Origin: an uncultured Bacteroidaceae bacterium
Lineage (GTDB): Bacteria > Bacteroidota > Bacteroidia > Bacteroidales > Bacteroidaceae
Direction of reading: 5' to 3'
NCBI GenBank assembly: GCA_905235575.1
Contig: CAJOLZ010000003.1
Coordinates: 1-64,000, forward strand
DNA: 64,000 nt
In this document: positions 8,825 to 18,288 of the stretch, in pieces
Layout: each line of letters starts with the position of its first letter
Numbering within the stretch: the first letter of the stretch is position 1
Position numbers and translations under genes: made by a program
Notes under the pieces: model-generated
Databases searched by the model: none
What the model saw: only the letters and a program-made list of their open reading frames with translations
Told to the model about the DNA's origin: nothing

Positions 8825-8882
8825 CGCACCGTGGTGCGACGGGCGTCGCAGCACGGTGCGTTGCCTGTCGCACCACGGTGCG
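8825..8882. repeat. 22-bp dyad repeat array R2 (3 units)
   Basis: The units start at 8825, 8847 and 8869 with cores CGCACCGTGGTGCG, CGCAGCACGGTGCG and CGCACCACGGTGCG, and spacers ACGGGCGT and TTGCCTGT. The array sits in the convergent gap between comM and cysS, right after a separate conventional terminator and 11 nt from the cysS stop. Confidence 0.9.
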
Positions 8883-8893
8883 TCAGAGAGCGT

Positions 8894-10393
8894 TTACTTG
8901 TTCAGCGTCCAAGCGAACCCTTCCTTGGTGTCTTTCACCTCAAAACCGAGGGCTGCCAGTTGGTCGCGTATCTTGTCAGAGAGTGCCCAGTTTTTCTCGG
9001 CCTTGGCCTGCTGGCGCTGCTCGAGGAGCATATCCACTACGGCACCGAAGGCCTCCTCGCGTGCCTTGTTGCTTGTACCGCTCTCTTCGGCCAGGCCCAG
9101 TATGTCGAAGGCAAAGGTGTGGAAGACGTCGATAAACGCCTGCGCCACCTCGGCGGTGATGCTGGCCTTTTTGTCGGTGAGGGTGTTGATGAGACGGCAT
9201 GCGTCGAAGAGGTTGCTGATGACGATGGGCGAATTGAGGTCGTCGTTCATGGCCTCGTAGCATTTCTCGCGGAGCTGGTCCACCTCGCGCATCTCCACCT
9301 GAGGCTGCCCCTTCACTTTCTGTCCTTCGGAGAGGCGTTTCAGACTCTTCCATCCCTCCAGAAGTCGCTGCAGACCTTTCTCGGCGGCCTGCAGTGCATC
9401 GTTGCCGAAATCGACGGTGGAGCGGTAGTGGGCCTGCAGGATGAAGAAGCGGATGGTCATGGGCGAGTAGGGCTGGGTGAGTTTCTCGTGGTCGCCGCTG
9501 AAGAACTGGGGCAGGGTGATGAAGTTGTTGTACGACTTGCCCATCTTCTTACCCTCGATGGTTATCATGTTGTTGTGCATCCAGTAGCGCACCATCTGCT
9601 TGCCCTGCGCAGCCACGGCCTGTGCAATCTCACACTCGTGGTGAGGGAAGATGAGGTCCATGCCGCCGCCGTGGATGTCGAACTGGGAGCCGAGGTATTT
9701 GCGTCCCATGGCCGTACACTCGCAGTGCCATCCGGGGAAGCCTTCGCTCCACGGGCTGGGCCAGCGCATGATGTGCTCGGGCTGTGCTTTCTTCCACAGA
9801 GCGAAGTCGGCCTGACGACGTTTCTCACCCACTCCGTCCAGTTCGCGCGAGGCATCTTTCACCTCCTCCAGGTTGCGCCCCGAGAGGATGCCGTAGTGGT
9901 GGTCCTTGTCGTATGTCTCCACATCGAAATAGACCGAACCGTTGCTCACGTAGGCGTAGCCGCTGTCGAGTATCTCCTGTACGAGCTGCTGCTGTTCGAT
10001 GATATGTCCGGTGGCATGTGGCTCGATGCTGGGCGGCAGACAGTTGAGGGCCGACATGGCTTCGTGGAAGCGGTTGGTGTAGTATTGGGCCACTTCCATG
10101 GGCTCCAGCTGCTCCAGACGCGCTTTCTTGGCTATCTTGTCCTCACCCTCGTCGGCATCGTGTTCCAGATGGCCCACGTCGGTGATGTTTCGCACGTAGC
10201 GCACCTTGTAGCCGATGTGCTGCAGGTAGCGGAAGAGGAGGTCGAACGTGATGGCGGGACGGGCATGACCCAGATGAGCGTCACCATAGACGGTGGGACC
10301 GCATACATACATGCCCACTCTGCCCTCGTGCAAGGGACGGAAGAGTTCCTTGCGGCGTGTGAGCGTGTTATAGATAAAAAGCACTTGTTCCAT
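8894..10393 (-). CDS. cysS: Cysteine--tRNA ligase
   Basis: This 499-residue class I aminoacyl-tRNA synthetase attaches cysteine to tRNA-Cys in the cytoplasm. The N-terminus shows the zinc/HIGH region [24 protein letters not shown] (HLGH form of HIGH). GWHCECTAM supplies further zinc ligands and [12 protein letters not shown] is the KMSKS-type loop (KMGKS). The C-terminal helical anticodon-binding region is complete ([17 protein letters not shown]). Length is normal. It is a single gene, convergent with comM, with a -7 element (TAATTTTG) about 23 nt upstream of the ATG. Confidence 0.97.
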   Translation of the reverse strand: MEQVLFIYNTLTRRKELFRPLHEGRVGMYVCGPTVYGDAHLGHARPAITFDLLFRYLQHIGYKVRYVRNITDVGHLEHDADEGEDKIAKKARLEQLEPMEVAQYYTNRFHEAMSALNCLPPSIEPHATGHIIEQQQLVQEILDSGYAYVSNGSVYFDVETYDKDHHYGILSGRNLEEVKDASRELDGVGEKRRQADFALWKKAQPEHIMRWPSPWSEGFPGWHCECTAMGRKYLGSQFDIHGGGMDLIFPHHECEIAQAVAAQGKQMVRYWMHNNMITIEGKKMGKSYNNFITLPQFFSGDHEKLTQPYSPMTIRFFILQAHYRSTVDFGNDALQAAEKGLQRLLEGWKSLKRLSEGQKVKGQPQVEMREVDQLREKCYEAMNDDLNSPIVISNLFDACRLINTLTDKKASITAEVAQAFIDVFHTFAFDILGLAEESGTSNKAREEAFGAVVDMLLEQRQQAKAEKNWALSDKIRDQLAALGFEVKDTKEGFAWTLNK

Positions 10394-10415
10394 AATACTT
10401 AAAGATTTACGACCG

Positions 10416-10423
10416 CAAAATTA
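10416..10423 (-). promoter_or_regulatory. -7 element (TAATTTTG) of cysS
   Basis: The minus strand reads TAATTTTG, matching TAnnTTTG, 23 nt from the cysS ATG. No good -33 TTTG is seen at the usual spacing. Confidence 0.5.
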
Positions 10424-10494
10424 CATAAAATATCACAAACAGCCGCGCACTTGCAGCCACATTTGCACCGAATGTAACATAAATTGGGTATGTG

Positions 10495-10520
10495 AACCCG
10501 AATCGAAATGAACGATTAGG
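10495..10520. repeat. Dispersed AACCCGAAT...ATTAG motif, copy B
   Basis: GAACCCGAATCGAAATGAAC is followed by GATTAGGGG. It is preceded by ATTGGGT, so the ACCCGAAT part again sits in an inverted repeat. The rest of this gap (10424-10531) shows no gene. Confidence 0.4.
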
Positions 10521-10531
10521 GGAAAACGAAA

Positions 10532-10565
10532 GAAGCCCGTCGGCACACGATGCCGGCGGGCTTCT
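10532..10565 (-). terminator. Terminator of the giant surface protein gene
   Basis: AGAAGCCCGTCGGCA and TGCCGGCGGGCTTCT form a long hairpin with loop CACGA. On the minus strand it is followed by TTTCGTTTTCC. It lies about 40 nt after the stop at 10604. Confidence 0.85.
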
Positions 10566-10603
10566 GCATATTCATCTCCCCTGTAGGGGAAAAGGGGATT
10601 TAC

Positions 10604-13600
10604 TTACTTAACAAGCACTTTCTTGCCGTTGATGATGTTCACACCCTTCTGGGCCTTCTCAACACGTACACCACCGATGGTGTAGATGGTGTTGTCGCCA
10701 TCAACCTCAACATTCTTGATGCCCACTTCCTTGTTCTGACCAACGATGAAGTTGGCAGCGCTGTTGGAAGGAGTAACGGTGATGTTGTCGGTCTCGGAGA
10801 GCAGGCCAGGCACTACGTAACGTCTCAGAGCGCTGGCGTTATTTCCGGTCGACCTGGATGTGGTCCAGATGTTGTTAGCATAGTCGAATGCAAGACCGGT
10901 GATCTGGCTCTCGGGAGTGCTGAAGTTTGCACGACCCTGCAGCGTGATCAGACCGAAGTCGTTGGGCGTATAGTCAACCTTGTAGATGGTCACGGTGTTG
11001 TTGCCAGTGGGTATTGCAATCCAAGAGCCGTCAGCCGAGATGGCCATACCTGCAGCAGGCTGTGCACGGTTCGTGTTGCTGTAGTCCACGACGCCCTCGC
11101 TGTTGAAGTGCTTCAGAGCGGGCTCATCTTCGTTCGGGTTGCTGCGATACTGGATGTACCAGAGACCACCCTGACGGTCGGTAACCACGTTCACGGGACC
11201 AGGAGCAACAGTCCAATGAGTGGAGTCGAGAGGCTCGTAAACGCTGCTGGGAACAGTGTTCCATGCGGTCTTGGTGCCCAGATTGAAGGTGTGAGCGTAG
11301 TAGTGCTCAACATCCTCGCCTGCGAAGCCAACAGCATCGGTCGAGAGGGTATAGAGCTTCAGGTTGTCACCTGCGCCCTCTACGTCGAAGGAAACTACCA
11401 TACCAATCTGCATGTCGTCGCCAATATAGGTAACGCCGTCCTCCTCGTTGAGTGTACCGCCGGTGAAGACGGGAGTCCAAGGAGCATTCAGGTCTTCGAG
11501 GTTAGCCTCAACAATCGGACTGTTGGTGTTGCCACCCATGCGGCCGATGAAGAGACGTCCGTCCTCGCTGATGCGGATGGCCTTAGGCTCGAGGCCAGCC
11601 CATTCCTCGGTGCTGAGCGGGCTTGCAGAATTGAAGGTCAAGCCACCGGTGAAGCCGGCAATGCCGTCGGAAGCGGTGATAATCTCGTTCTGCGGAGTGA
11701 AGGCATAAACACCCTCGTTGCCCTCGCGCTCGTCGGAGACGAAGCCGTAATTATCGGGATGAGCAGCAGACTCAGATACGAATGCCGTACCGAAGGTGCT
11801 CGACTCGGGCAGGTTGTTGATGGCGATGCCGTAAGGAGCATAGAAGCTCTGAGCTTCGCCCACCGTAGCGTTCTGGAGTACGCCAATCGACTCGACAGAT
11901 ACCTTGAAGGTAATCTCGGTGCCTGCCTCGCCCAGCTTGCTGTTCTCCACATTCACGCTGTGGTCACCCTGTACCAGCTGGTCGCCTGCCAGTTCCTCGG
12001 TGTAGACGAGTGTCTCGCCTGCATAGAAGTCAATCTTGGCAGCCTTGGCCGGAGAGTTCAGCGTGTAGAGAATAGTTGCCTGGTTCTCGTCGGAAGCGCT
12101 CTTCACGTCGTATGCGTACGAGTTGAGCTCGATGACGGGAACGTCGTTGGAGTATTCACCACCATAGTAATATACGGTGCCACCGTTGAAGAGGCGAGGC
12201 AGTGAGTCGGTACCCAGCGTCTGGAACCATACGGGGTTCTCGCTGCTGTTGCCGTTCAGGGCATAGGTCATCTGACCGGTCAGAGCGATGTCGTCGGTGA
12301 TTTGAGTACCCTGCTTACCATTCTTCGTGTAGTTGCCGGAAGTGGTGGTGTCATCGTTACGATAGAAGTAGTGGTCTTCGTTGTCGATACCGGTAACCTC
12401 TGCTGTTGCCCAGGTGTTCTTGATGGTAGCCTTCGAGCCGCCGGTCCATCCGGAGATGGCAGCACTCTCACGTCCACCGATTATGACACCAGAAACATAG
12501 CAGTTCGAGATGTTATACGTTGAGTTGTTGCTCTTGTTACATCCGATGATACCAGCTGCGTTCTGCTCGCTACCCCTGATGGTTGCCTCAACACCTACTT
12601 GTTCGATGTTCACGGTAACCTCGGAGTCTGTACCGCCGACAAGTCCTACGAAGGCCGCACCGGAGATGGTACATGTCTTGTCGAGGATGAAGTTCTTGAT
12701 GGTACAGTTACCAACCTGTCCGAACAGGCCGGTAAAGTCACCACCCTCAATAGAGAGGTTGCTGATGGTATGTCCCTGTCCGTCGAATGTACCTGCATAA
12801 CGATGACTGGGATCACCGATGCTGTTGAATGCGATGTCGGACATGTCAATGTCGTTGAGAAGATTAGCGCTTGCCGAAACATCCGTAGTTCTTACATACG
12901 TACCGAAGAATACCATGTGGTATCTATCCTTGATCTGGAATACACCGTTCTCGTCCTGCTCGGGGAAGAACTCCATGTAGGGAGCCAGAGCTTCTGCGTT
13001 CAGAGCCTCCTCGGTGCTGTAATTACCATCGGTGTAGGCATCCCATACATCGTAGTAAGCCGATTCCACGCCATCAATCTGGTCTGCGTCCAGAAGGTCA
13101 CGAACCTGGTCAACCAATGCATAGAGTGTCTCGGCCTTGTCAAGCATGCTGATGTATGCATGTTTGTTGTCGTAAACCTCTTCGAAGAGCTGAGATATCT
13201 TACCGATGATCTCCAGTTTCTCTGCGTTGTCGGTAGCCTGTTCTGCCTGCTGAGAGAGGTCAGCCAGCTGAGCACGGAGTTCGTTGCTGAAGTTAGGATA
13301 GGTCTTGTAGGATGTATCGAAGGTAGGCTCATACTCGAGCAGTGTATTGATACGATCCACCTGACCGTTCAGCACGAGGTCAAGTCCGTCAGCCACAGGT
13401 TCGTCGTCAATCTCGCCCAGATAGAAGAGTTTGGCGTTGGCAAAGCCCGTCCAGTCGTTGCTGGAGTAGCTGTAGCGGTTCTTGACACCTACGGTAAGTG
13501 TACCGTCGGTCACCTCCACAGCGACGTAGTTCTTTGCACGGTCGGCTGCTGCTGCGATGGCGATGGAGAGAATACCCTGAGGAATGAAGGCAATGGTGTC

Positions 13601-16600
13601 AACATCAAATTCGTCTTTCACGGGGATATCGGAGACCTCGCCCTTGATGTTTGCGTTCACACCATCGATGGCATCTTCCTTGGCGATGCGAGCCTCATAG
13701 CCCGTCATGATGTAGTTGATGTTATCGTTCAGATAGATGGATGCGCTGTAGTTGGAAGAACGCGGGTCGCCTGTACCATTGCTGGGACGTGCAGCTGCGT
13801 TCATCTGCAGCAGATAGATACCATCCTTCAGGCCCGTGACGGTCTGGTGCATGTCGAAGGGACTTGTAGCCCAACTTTCTGCACCCGAAACTCTACCGGC
13901 TGCTACGTTGTAGGTATTGCGGCCAGAGCCCAGTTTGCCTTCCCATCCTGTCTCGAAGCTTTGTTCGAAGTTCGGGTTGACAAGCAGTGTGGTGATATCG
14001 CTACCTGGGATGTATCCATACTTAAGGGCCTGAGCACGGAGTTCCTCCATGAAGGCGAGCTCAGCAGTAATTTCCTCTGCCGAGAGTGTACGTTCGTCGA
14101 TGACATAATAGTACATACCGTTGGGGAACTGATCGCTGGGACCGTCGTAATCCGAGAAGTACTCCTCGAGAATATCGCGGAAGTCGCCTTCGAAGTCGTC
14201 GCGCTCTTCCAGTTCGGTCATGATTTCCTCACCGCGTTTCACGTACTTGTCGTATGCTGCAGCACAATCCTCGAGCGGTTTCTTCTGCTTGAAGAGTTCA
14301 TCCACTGCGAGAGCCAGCTCGTGAGTTTCCTCAATGTCTGCGAGGACTTCGATGGCTTCACGATACTGGTCGATGAGCTCCTGCTGAACATAGATGTCGT
14401 CACGGTCGAGGTATGCAGCTTCGCCGAGCATGTAGTTCTGACGTGCCTGCTCCAGCGACGACTGGTCGTAGATGGAGCCAACCTCACCGTTGTACTTATA
14501 AACGACACCGTGGGTGGGGAATGTCTCGGGATGTTCGTCAAGCGAGATGGTCTGATACCAAACGGGTTCAATCCACTGTTCGCTGTTCAGCTTCCATGCC
14601 AGTTCGCCGTTCAGAAGCTCATCGGTGGTGCGTCTGCGAATCTGGGTACTCGAATTTGCAGCGAACACATCTGTATCGTCTTCGCTATCCTTGCCTGACA
14701 TCTTGTGGCCCTGATCTCCGTAGAGAGCATAGTTGTTGACGTCGTGTGTTTCGTTCAAGGTAGGACGGAAGAGGTACATCGAAGTGTTTTCGATACCAGT
14801 CACTTCGCTTGTCGACCAGCAGTTGCTCACCGTTGCGTTGCCGCCAACCCATCCAGAGAGGGCACCGTTTTCCTTCGGGCCGTCAACATTTCCAGTTACG
14901 TAGCAATTGGACATCAGGATCGTTGCCGTGTTGTTCATACAGCATCCGATGATACCGCCGGCGTTAGCGCCGTTCATACTCTTCACGTATCCCTCGTTAC
15001 CCAGGTTGCGCAGTGTCACTGTGCCGCCGGCAGGTGTCGAGAAGCCAATGAGACCTACATATCCGTCGCCGATGATGGAGCAGGTGTTGTCCAGTTTCAG
15101 GTTCTCAACGATGGCAGGTCCGGCGATGGAGCCAACGAGACCCACGCCCTTGAGTGCATTCTCAATCTTGAGGTTCGAGATGGTGTGGAACTGTCCGTTG
15201 AGGTGTCCGGTGAACGGAGCCTTCTCTTCACGTGCGATGGAGGTGAAGTACTGGTTGTATTCCTCCATGTCGATGTCGGCTGTCAGCGCTGCTTTTGCAG
15301 CGGTCTCCAGTCTGTCGGTTACGATGTGACCGAAGGCGGCCAGTTCACGTCCGTTGGAGATCTGGTAAACGCTGTCAGCATCCATCGTCAACTGATAGTC
15401 CATGTCGAATGTCGAGCAGACGTCGCAGAAGCCATCGTGGAACTGGTGATCGGGAATCACCACCGTCTGCGGGGTGTTGGTGTAGTTCACGTCGCCCAGA
15501 GGCAGGCCGTCGCAGCGATAGCCACCCGTGGGTTGAGCATATACCTGACTACGTGTGGGGAACGGCAGGGGGAACTCGTCCTCGCCAATGTTCTGTGTCC
15601 ACAGTACACTGCTCGAGTTCTTGTTCAGCATGAAAGCCAGCGCACCGGAACGAATGTCGTCCTCGGTAATCTGGACTGCACCGCCGGGCACTTTGCCGAA
15701 GGGATTCAGATAGTATGAGTTCTCGTGGCGGAACGATGTATTGTTACGCGAGAACGTATCGCTGTTGTCGTCTTCTACCACAGCCATCACACCTATCTGG
15801 GCACAGTTGGTGGCATGCACCACACCGTTGGCCCATCCTACGAGACCGCCGCAGTTGGTGGTGTTCTCGCTGACGATGCTACCGGTGAAGATACAGTTCT
15901 CCATCCAGCACTCGCTGTCGCTCACGCCGATGATACCGCCGTGGGTACCGTCGCCGGAGTGGGTTGAGTTGATGTCGATGGTGCTCACCACGTTCGTGAG
16001 GTGGGCGTTACGTCCGCCCTCGGAACGGGTGTGGCTGGTGATGGCACCGGCAAACTGTCCTGCGGTGCTAATGTTACCAGCGATGATGATGTTGGAGACA
16101 TTACCGGCGCAGTGGGGGATGATGGAGGTTGCGGGGCTTTCCGGTGTGAGGTTGATGGTCAGTGTGTGATACTGTCCGTCGAGATCGCCACGGAACTTGT
16201 AGGTGCTGTTGTCCTCGCATATCAGCCAGTGGTCGTAGCCGGTGAAGTCGATGTCGTTGTCGAGTTTCACAGCTATCATACAGTTTCCGAGCGCAAAGAG
16301 TTCGGCCAGATACATCATGTCGTCGCCGCTCTTCACGTGATACCAACCTTCAGCGTCGCGGGGCAGGTAGTTGGGAACCAGATATCCGGGCTTGAGGGTG
16401 ATGTTCACGTTGCCGCTGTAGATGGACTCGCAAGCGGTACAGCTACCTGCCTCCAGCGTGTGCTTGGTGGGCGTACCGCCGGCAGGTGCGTTGCTGTATG
16501 CAGCGTCCTCGGCTTCGGTGGTACCGTCGCAATCGGTGTCAACCGAGCAATAAACCTGGCTGCGTGTCTTGAAGGGGACGGGATAGTCGTCCTCGCCAAT

Positions 16601-17440
16601 GTTCTGCGTCCACTGGATGTCGCTCTGGTCGTTGTTCAGGATGAAGCAGATTTTACCGCTCTTCAGTTCGTCCTCCGTCACAGCGATGCCGCGGTCGGTC
16701 TTACCGAAGGTCTGGTCAACACAGTAGAAGTTGTTGTAGGCCTTGCGGATGTTGCCCGGGTTACGGGCGATGGTACCGCAGTCGTTGAGGTCCTTCAGGT
16801 TGAAATCGGCAATAACCAAGCAGTTCTCCACCACGGAACGGTCCGAAGTCCAACCGATGACGCCGCCGCAGTTGTTAGAGCCGGGGCCATTGATGGTGAA
16901 CTTGATGAGGTTGTTGGCAATCACCGATCCGTTCATCGAGCGTCCGCAGATACCGCCGTGGGTGGCATCGCCGGAGATGTTGCTGTTGACCGTGAGGTCC
17001 ACGAAGCAGTTGGTGATGGTACCGTAGTTGTCACCGGCAATACCGGCAGCAAACTTGTACTCGGTGGTGATGGTACCCTTTACGCAAAGGTTCTTCACCT
17101 GTCCGAGGCGACCTACAAACTTGAAAAGGGACTGATAGTCGCCCTTACCCAGCATGTTGATCGTGATGGTGTGTCCCTGACCGTCGAAGCAACCCATGTA
17201 GTCGTGCCCGTCCGTACCGATCATGGTGCTTTCCGTACCATAGTCGATGTCGGCCGTCAGGACCGCATTGGCATACATCGCGTCGGTTTCACTGCTGTTC
17301 ACCAGTTCGGCAAAGGCCTTGAGGTCTTCTGCCGAACCAATCTGCACAGGTACGCCGTTGTTGTAACCGACGGCCATTGCAACTGTGCTCACCAGCAACA
17401 TAATTGCCGTGAGACACGAGTTCAGTAGATACTTTCTCAT
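10604..17440 (-). CDS. Giant secreted GLUG-repeat surface protein
   Basis: This 2278-residue protein has a Sec signal peptide (cleavage likely after AMA, residue 23). Residues 25-1000 hold repeated modules ending in 'GGIIGC....ATILMSNCYVTG'-type GLUG motifs, each preceded by 'FDGQGHTI..L' strands. Two HxxxxGxCxxC segments (GSCTACE, GFCDVCS) may bind metal. Two helical, FIVAR-like stretches flank a carbohydrate-binding-like beta domain (GWEGKLGSGRNTYNVAAGR...). A further GLUG block (about 1500-1680) and a beta-propeller-like region (about 1750-2200) follow. The end IYTIGGVRVEKAQKGVNIINGKKVLVK resembles Prevotella secretion tails. It is probably exported to the surface, perhaps by type IX secretion, for adhesion or glycan binding. 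It is a single gene with its own promoter and terminator. Confidence 0.8.
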   Translation of the reverse strand: MRKYLLNSCLTAIMLLVSTVAMAVGYNNGVPVQIGSAEDLKAFAELVNSSETDAMYANAVLTADIDYGTESTMIGTDGHDYMGCFDGQGHTITINMLGKGDYQSLFKFVGRLGQVKNLCVKGTITTEYKFAAGIAGDNYGTITNCFVDLTVNSNISGDATHGGICGRSMNGSVIANNLIKFTINGPGSNNCGGVIGWTSDRSVVENCLVIADFNLKDLNDCGTIARNPGNIRKAYNNFYCVDQTFGKTDRGIAVTEDELKSGKICFILNNDQSDIQWTQNIGEDDYPVPFKTRSQVYCSVDTDCDGTTEAEDAAYSNAPAGGTPTKHTLEAGSCTACESIYSGNVNITLKPGYLVPNYLPRDAEGWYHVKSGDDMMYLAELFALGNCMIAVKLDNDIDFTGYDHWLICEDNSTYKFRGDLDGQYHTLTINLTPESPATSIIPHCAGNVSNIIIAGNISTAGQFAGAITSHTRSEGGRNAHLTNVVSTIDINSTHSGDGTHGGIIGVSDSECWMENCIFTGSIVSENTTNCGGLVGWANGVVHATNCAQIGVMAVVEDDNSDTFSRNNTSFRHENSYYLNPFGKVPGGAVQITEDDIRSGALAFMLNKNSSSVLWTQNIGEDEFPLPFPTRSQVYAQPTGGYRCDGLPLGDVNYTNTPQTVVIPDHQFHDGFCDVCSTFDMDYQLTMDADSVYQISNGRELAAFGHIVTDRLETAAKAALTADIDMEEYNQYFTSIAREEKAPFTGHLNGQFHTISNLKIENALKGVGLVGSIAGPAIVENLKLDNTCSIIGDGYVGLIGFSTPAGGTVTLRNLGNEGYVKSMNGANAGGIIGCCMNNTATILMSNCYVTGNVDGPKENGALSGWVGGNATVSNCWSTSEVTGIENTSMYLFRPTLNETHDVNNYALYGDQGHKMSGKDSEDDTDVFAANSSTQIRRRTTDELLNGELAWKLNSEQWIEPVWYQTISLDEHPETFPTHGVVYKYNGEVGSIYDQSSLEQARQNYMLGEAAYLDRDDIYVQQELIDQYREAIEVLADIEETHELALAVDELFKQKKPLEDCAAAYDKYVKRGEEIMTELEERDDFEGDFRDILEEYFSDYDGPSDQFPNGMYYYVIDERTLSAEEITAELAFMEELRAQALKYGYIPGSDITTLLVNPNFEQSFETGWEGKLGSGRNTYNVAAGRVSGAESWATSPFDMHQTVTGLKDGIYLLQMNAAARPSNGTGDPRSSNYSASIYLNDNINYIMTGYEARIAKEDAIDGVNANIKGEVSDIPVKDEFDVDTIAFIPQGILSIAIAAAADRAKNYVAVEVTDGTLTVGVKNRYSYSSNDWTGFANAKLFYLGEIDDEPVADGLDLVLNGQVDRINTLLEYEPTFDTSYKTYPNFSNELRAQLADLSQQAEQATDNAEKLEIIGKISQLFEEVYDNKHAYISMLDKAETLYALVDQVRDLLDADQIDGVESAYYDVWDAYTDGNYSTEEALNAEALAPYMEFFPEQDENGVFQIKDRYHMVFFGTYVRTTDVSASANLLNDIDMSDIAFNSIGDPSHRYAGTFDGQGHTISNLSIEGGDFTGLFGQVGNCTIKNFILDKTCTISGAAFVGLVGGTDSEVTVNIEQVGVEATIRGSEQNAAGIIGCNKSNNSTYNISNCYVSGVIIGGRESAAISGWTGGSKATIKNTWATAEVTGIDNEDHYFYRNDDTTTSGNYTKNGKQGTQITDDIALTGQMTYALNGNSSENPVWFQTLGTDSLPRLFNGGTVYYYGGEYSNDVPVIELNSYAYDVKSASDENQATILYTLNSPAKAAKIDFYAGETLVYTEELAGDQLVQGDHSVNVENSKLGEAGTEITFKVSVESIGVLQNATVGEAQSFYAPYGIAINNLPESSTFGTAFVSESAAHPDNYGFVSDEREGNEGVYAFTPQNEIITASDGIAGFTGGLTFNSASPLSTEEWAGLEPKAIRISEDGRLFIGRMGGNTNSPIVEANLEDLNAPWTPVFTGGTLNEEDGVTYIGDDMQIGMVVSFDVEGAGDNLKLYTLSTDAVGFAGEDVEHYYAHTFNLGTKTAWNTVPSSVYEPLDSTHWTVAPGPVNVVTDRQGGLWYIQYRSNPNEDEPALKHFNSEGVVDYSNTNRAQPAAGMAISADGSWIAIPTGNNTVTIYKVDYTPNDFGLITLQGRANFSTPESQITGLAFDYANNIWTTSRSTGNNASALRRYVVPGLLSETDNITVTPSNSAANFIVGQNKEVGIKNVEVDGDNTIYTIGGVRVEKAQKGVNIINGKKVLVK

Positions 17441-17543
17441 ACGATTGTTTAAGAATAAAGATGTTAGTAAATAGGGTTATTTTGTTTTCTTGTCTGGTTC
17501 AGTTTTTGCAACCTGTTTCCGCTGAAACGGCCTGCTTATTACG

Positions 17544-17574
17544 CAAAGGTAGGGCTTTTGAGCGAAGCCGCAAA
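17544..17574 (-). promoter_or_regulatory. Promoter of the giant surface protein gene
   Basis: On the minus strand TTTG (17574-17571), 19 bp, then TACCTTTG (17551-17544) is a perfect Bacteroidetes promoter. It leaves a leader of about 100 nt that contains a small GTTTC/GAAAC hairpin. Confidence 0.8.
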
Positions 17575-17853
17575 ATAATTTATCAACTTTTTTAATGAAG
17601 ATTAAACTTTTCGAATCAATAAAAAGAAAAAAGTCCTCAAAAGAGGCGCTATATATATAATTATAATAAGGTATAGGGCGATTTTTTGCATCAAGTCGAA
17701 AAAAGTGTTTCATTAAAGGAGTCCAAATGGCTGTAGAGAACCGCAAACGAGACATCTCGCGGGCAGCAGGCGAAGGAAAGGATGGGGAAATGGCAGTAGG
17801 ATATGTTTACACTTTTCGGCGCGCCGTTTTCAGCAGGACTTCTCCGCAGCCGT

Positions 17854-17933
17854 CACAGCACGTTGCACAGGAAAACGCAACACGGTGCGACAGCCGTCGC
17901 AGCACGGTGCGTTTCTGTCTGAAGCACGTTCCT
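17854..17933. repeat. 22-bp dyad repeat array R3 (3 units plus decayed fourth)
   Basis: The units start at 17854 (CACAGCACGTTGCA, degenerate), 17876 (CGCAACACGGTGCG) and 17898 (CGCAGCACGGTGCG), with a decayed TGAAGCACGTTCCT at 17920. The spacers are CAGGAAAA, ACAGCCGT and TTTCTGTC. The array lies in the 850-bp divergent gap between the giant gene and cysE. That gap also holds two promoters, an AT-rich stretch (17575-17700) and motif copy C; I see no gene in it. Confidence 0.85.
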
Positions 17934-18162
17934 TGCGAAATTTCGGGGCAGCAGCAAGGAAAACGAAGAAAAATCGATTGTTGAAAATCAAGCGGTTACA
18001 ATCCCATCATTTCGCACACCTCACCACGTCGCAGCCAAGCACATCCATTCTCACACTTGCTCACACACCTTTTCGGCGCCCCCTGCCGTACCACGAGTGG
18101 CCGCGCATGACTATTCCATGACACTCACATCGTCAAGAGCGCGATGCATATCTGGATGAATT

Positions 18163-18185
18163 AAACCCGAATGGGGCATTAGGGA
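18163..18185. repeat. Dispersed AACCCGAAT...ATTAG motif, copy C
   Basis: AAACCCGAATGGGGCATTAG matches copy A over most positions. It lies upstream of the cysE promoter. Confidence 0.45.
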
Positions 18186-18228
18186 TAAAGATTTTGCAAG
18201 CATGATCTGTGCTTTCGCTGCCCGAAAA

Positions 18229-18260
18229 TTTGTGTTTTTTCTCACTTATTCGTAACTTTG
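18229..18260 (+). promoter_or_regulatory. Promoter of the cysE operon
   Basis: TTTG (18229-18232), 20 bp, then TAACTTTG (18253-18260), located 28 nt before the ATG. Confidence 0.8.
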
Positions 18261-18288
18261 CAGGCGATATTGACACGCTTACACACGA

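Noticed and set aside
12599-14698. 699-codon plus-strand ORF inside the giant gene (also 10550-12205 and 16001-17428)
   Set aside because: Antisense shadow of the 2278-codon minus-strand gene, which has a signal peptide, domain repeats, a promoter and a terminator. The plus-strand translations show no domain.
17575-17700. AT-rich stretch upstream of the giant gene as an origin or small RNA
   Set aside because: Only A/T-rich sequence with no DnaA-box cluster or clear hairpin/terminator that would support an RNA gene.
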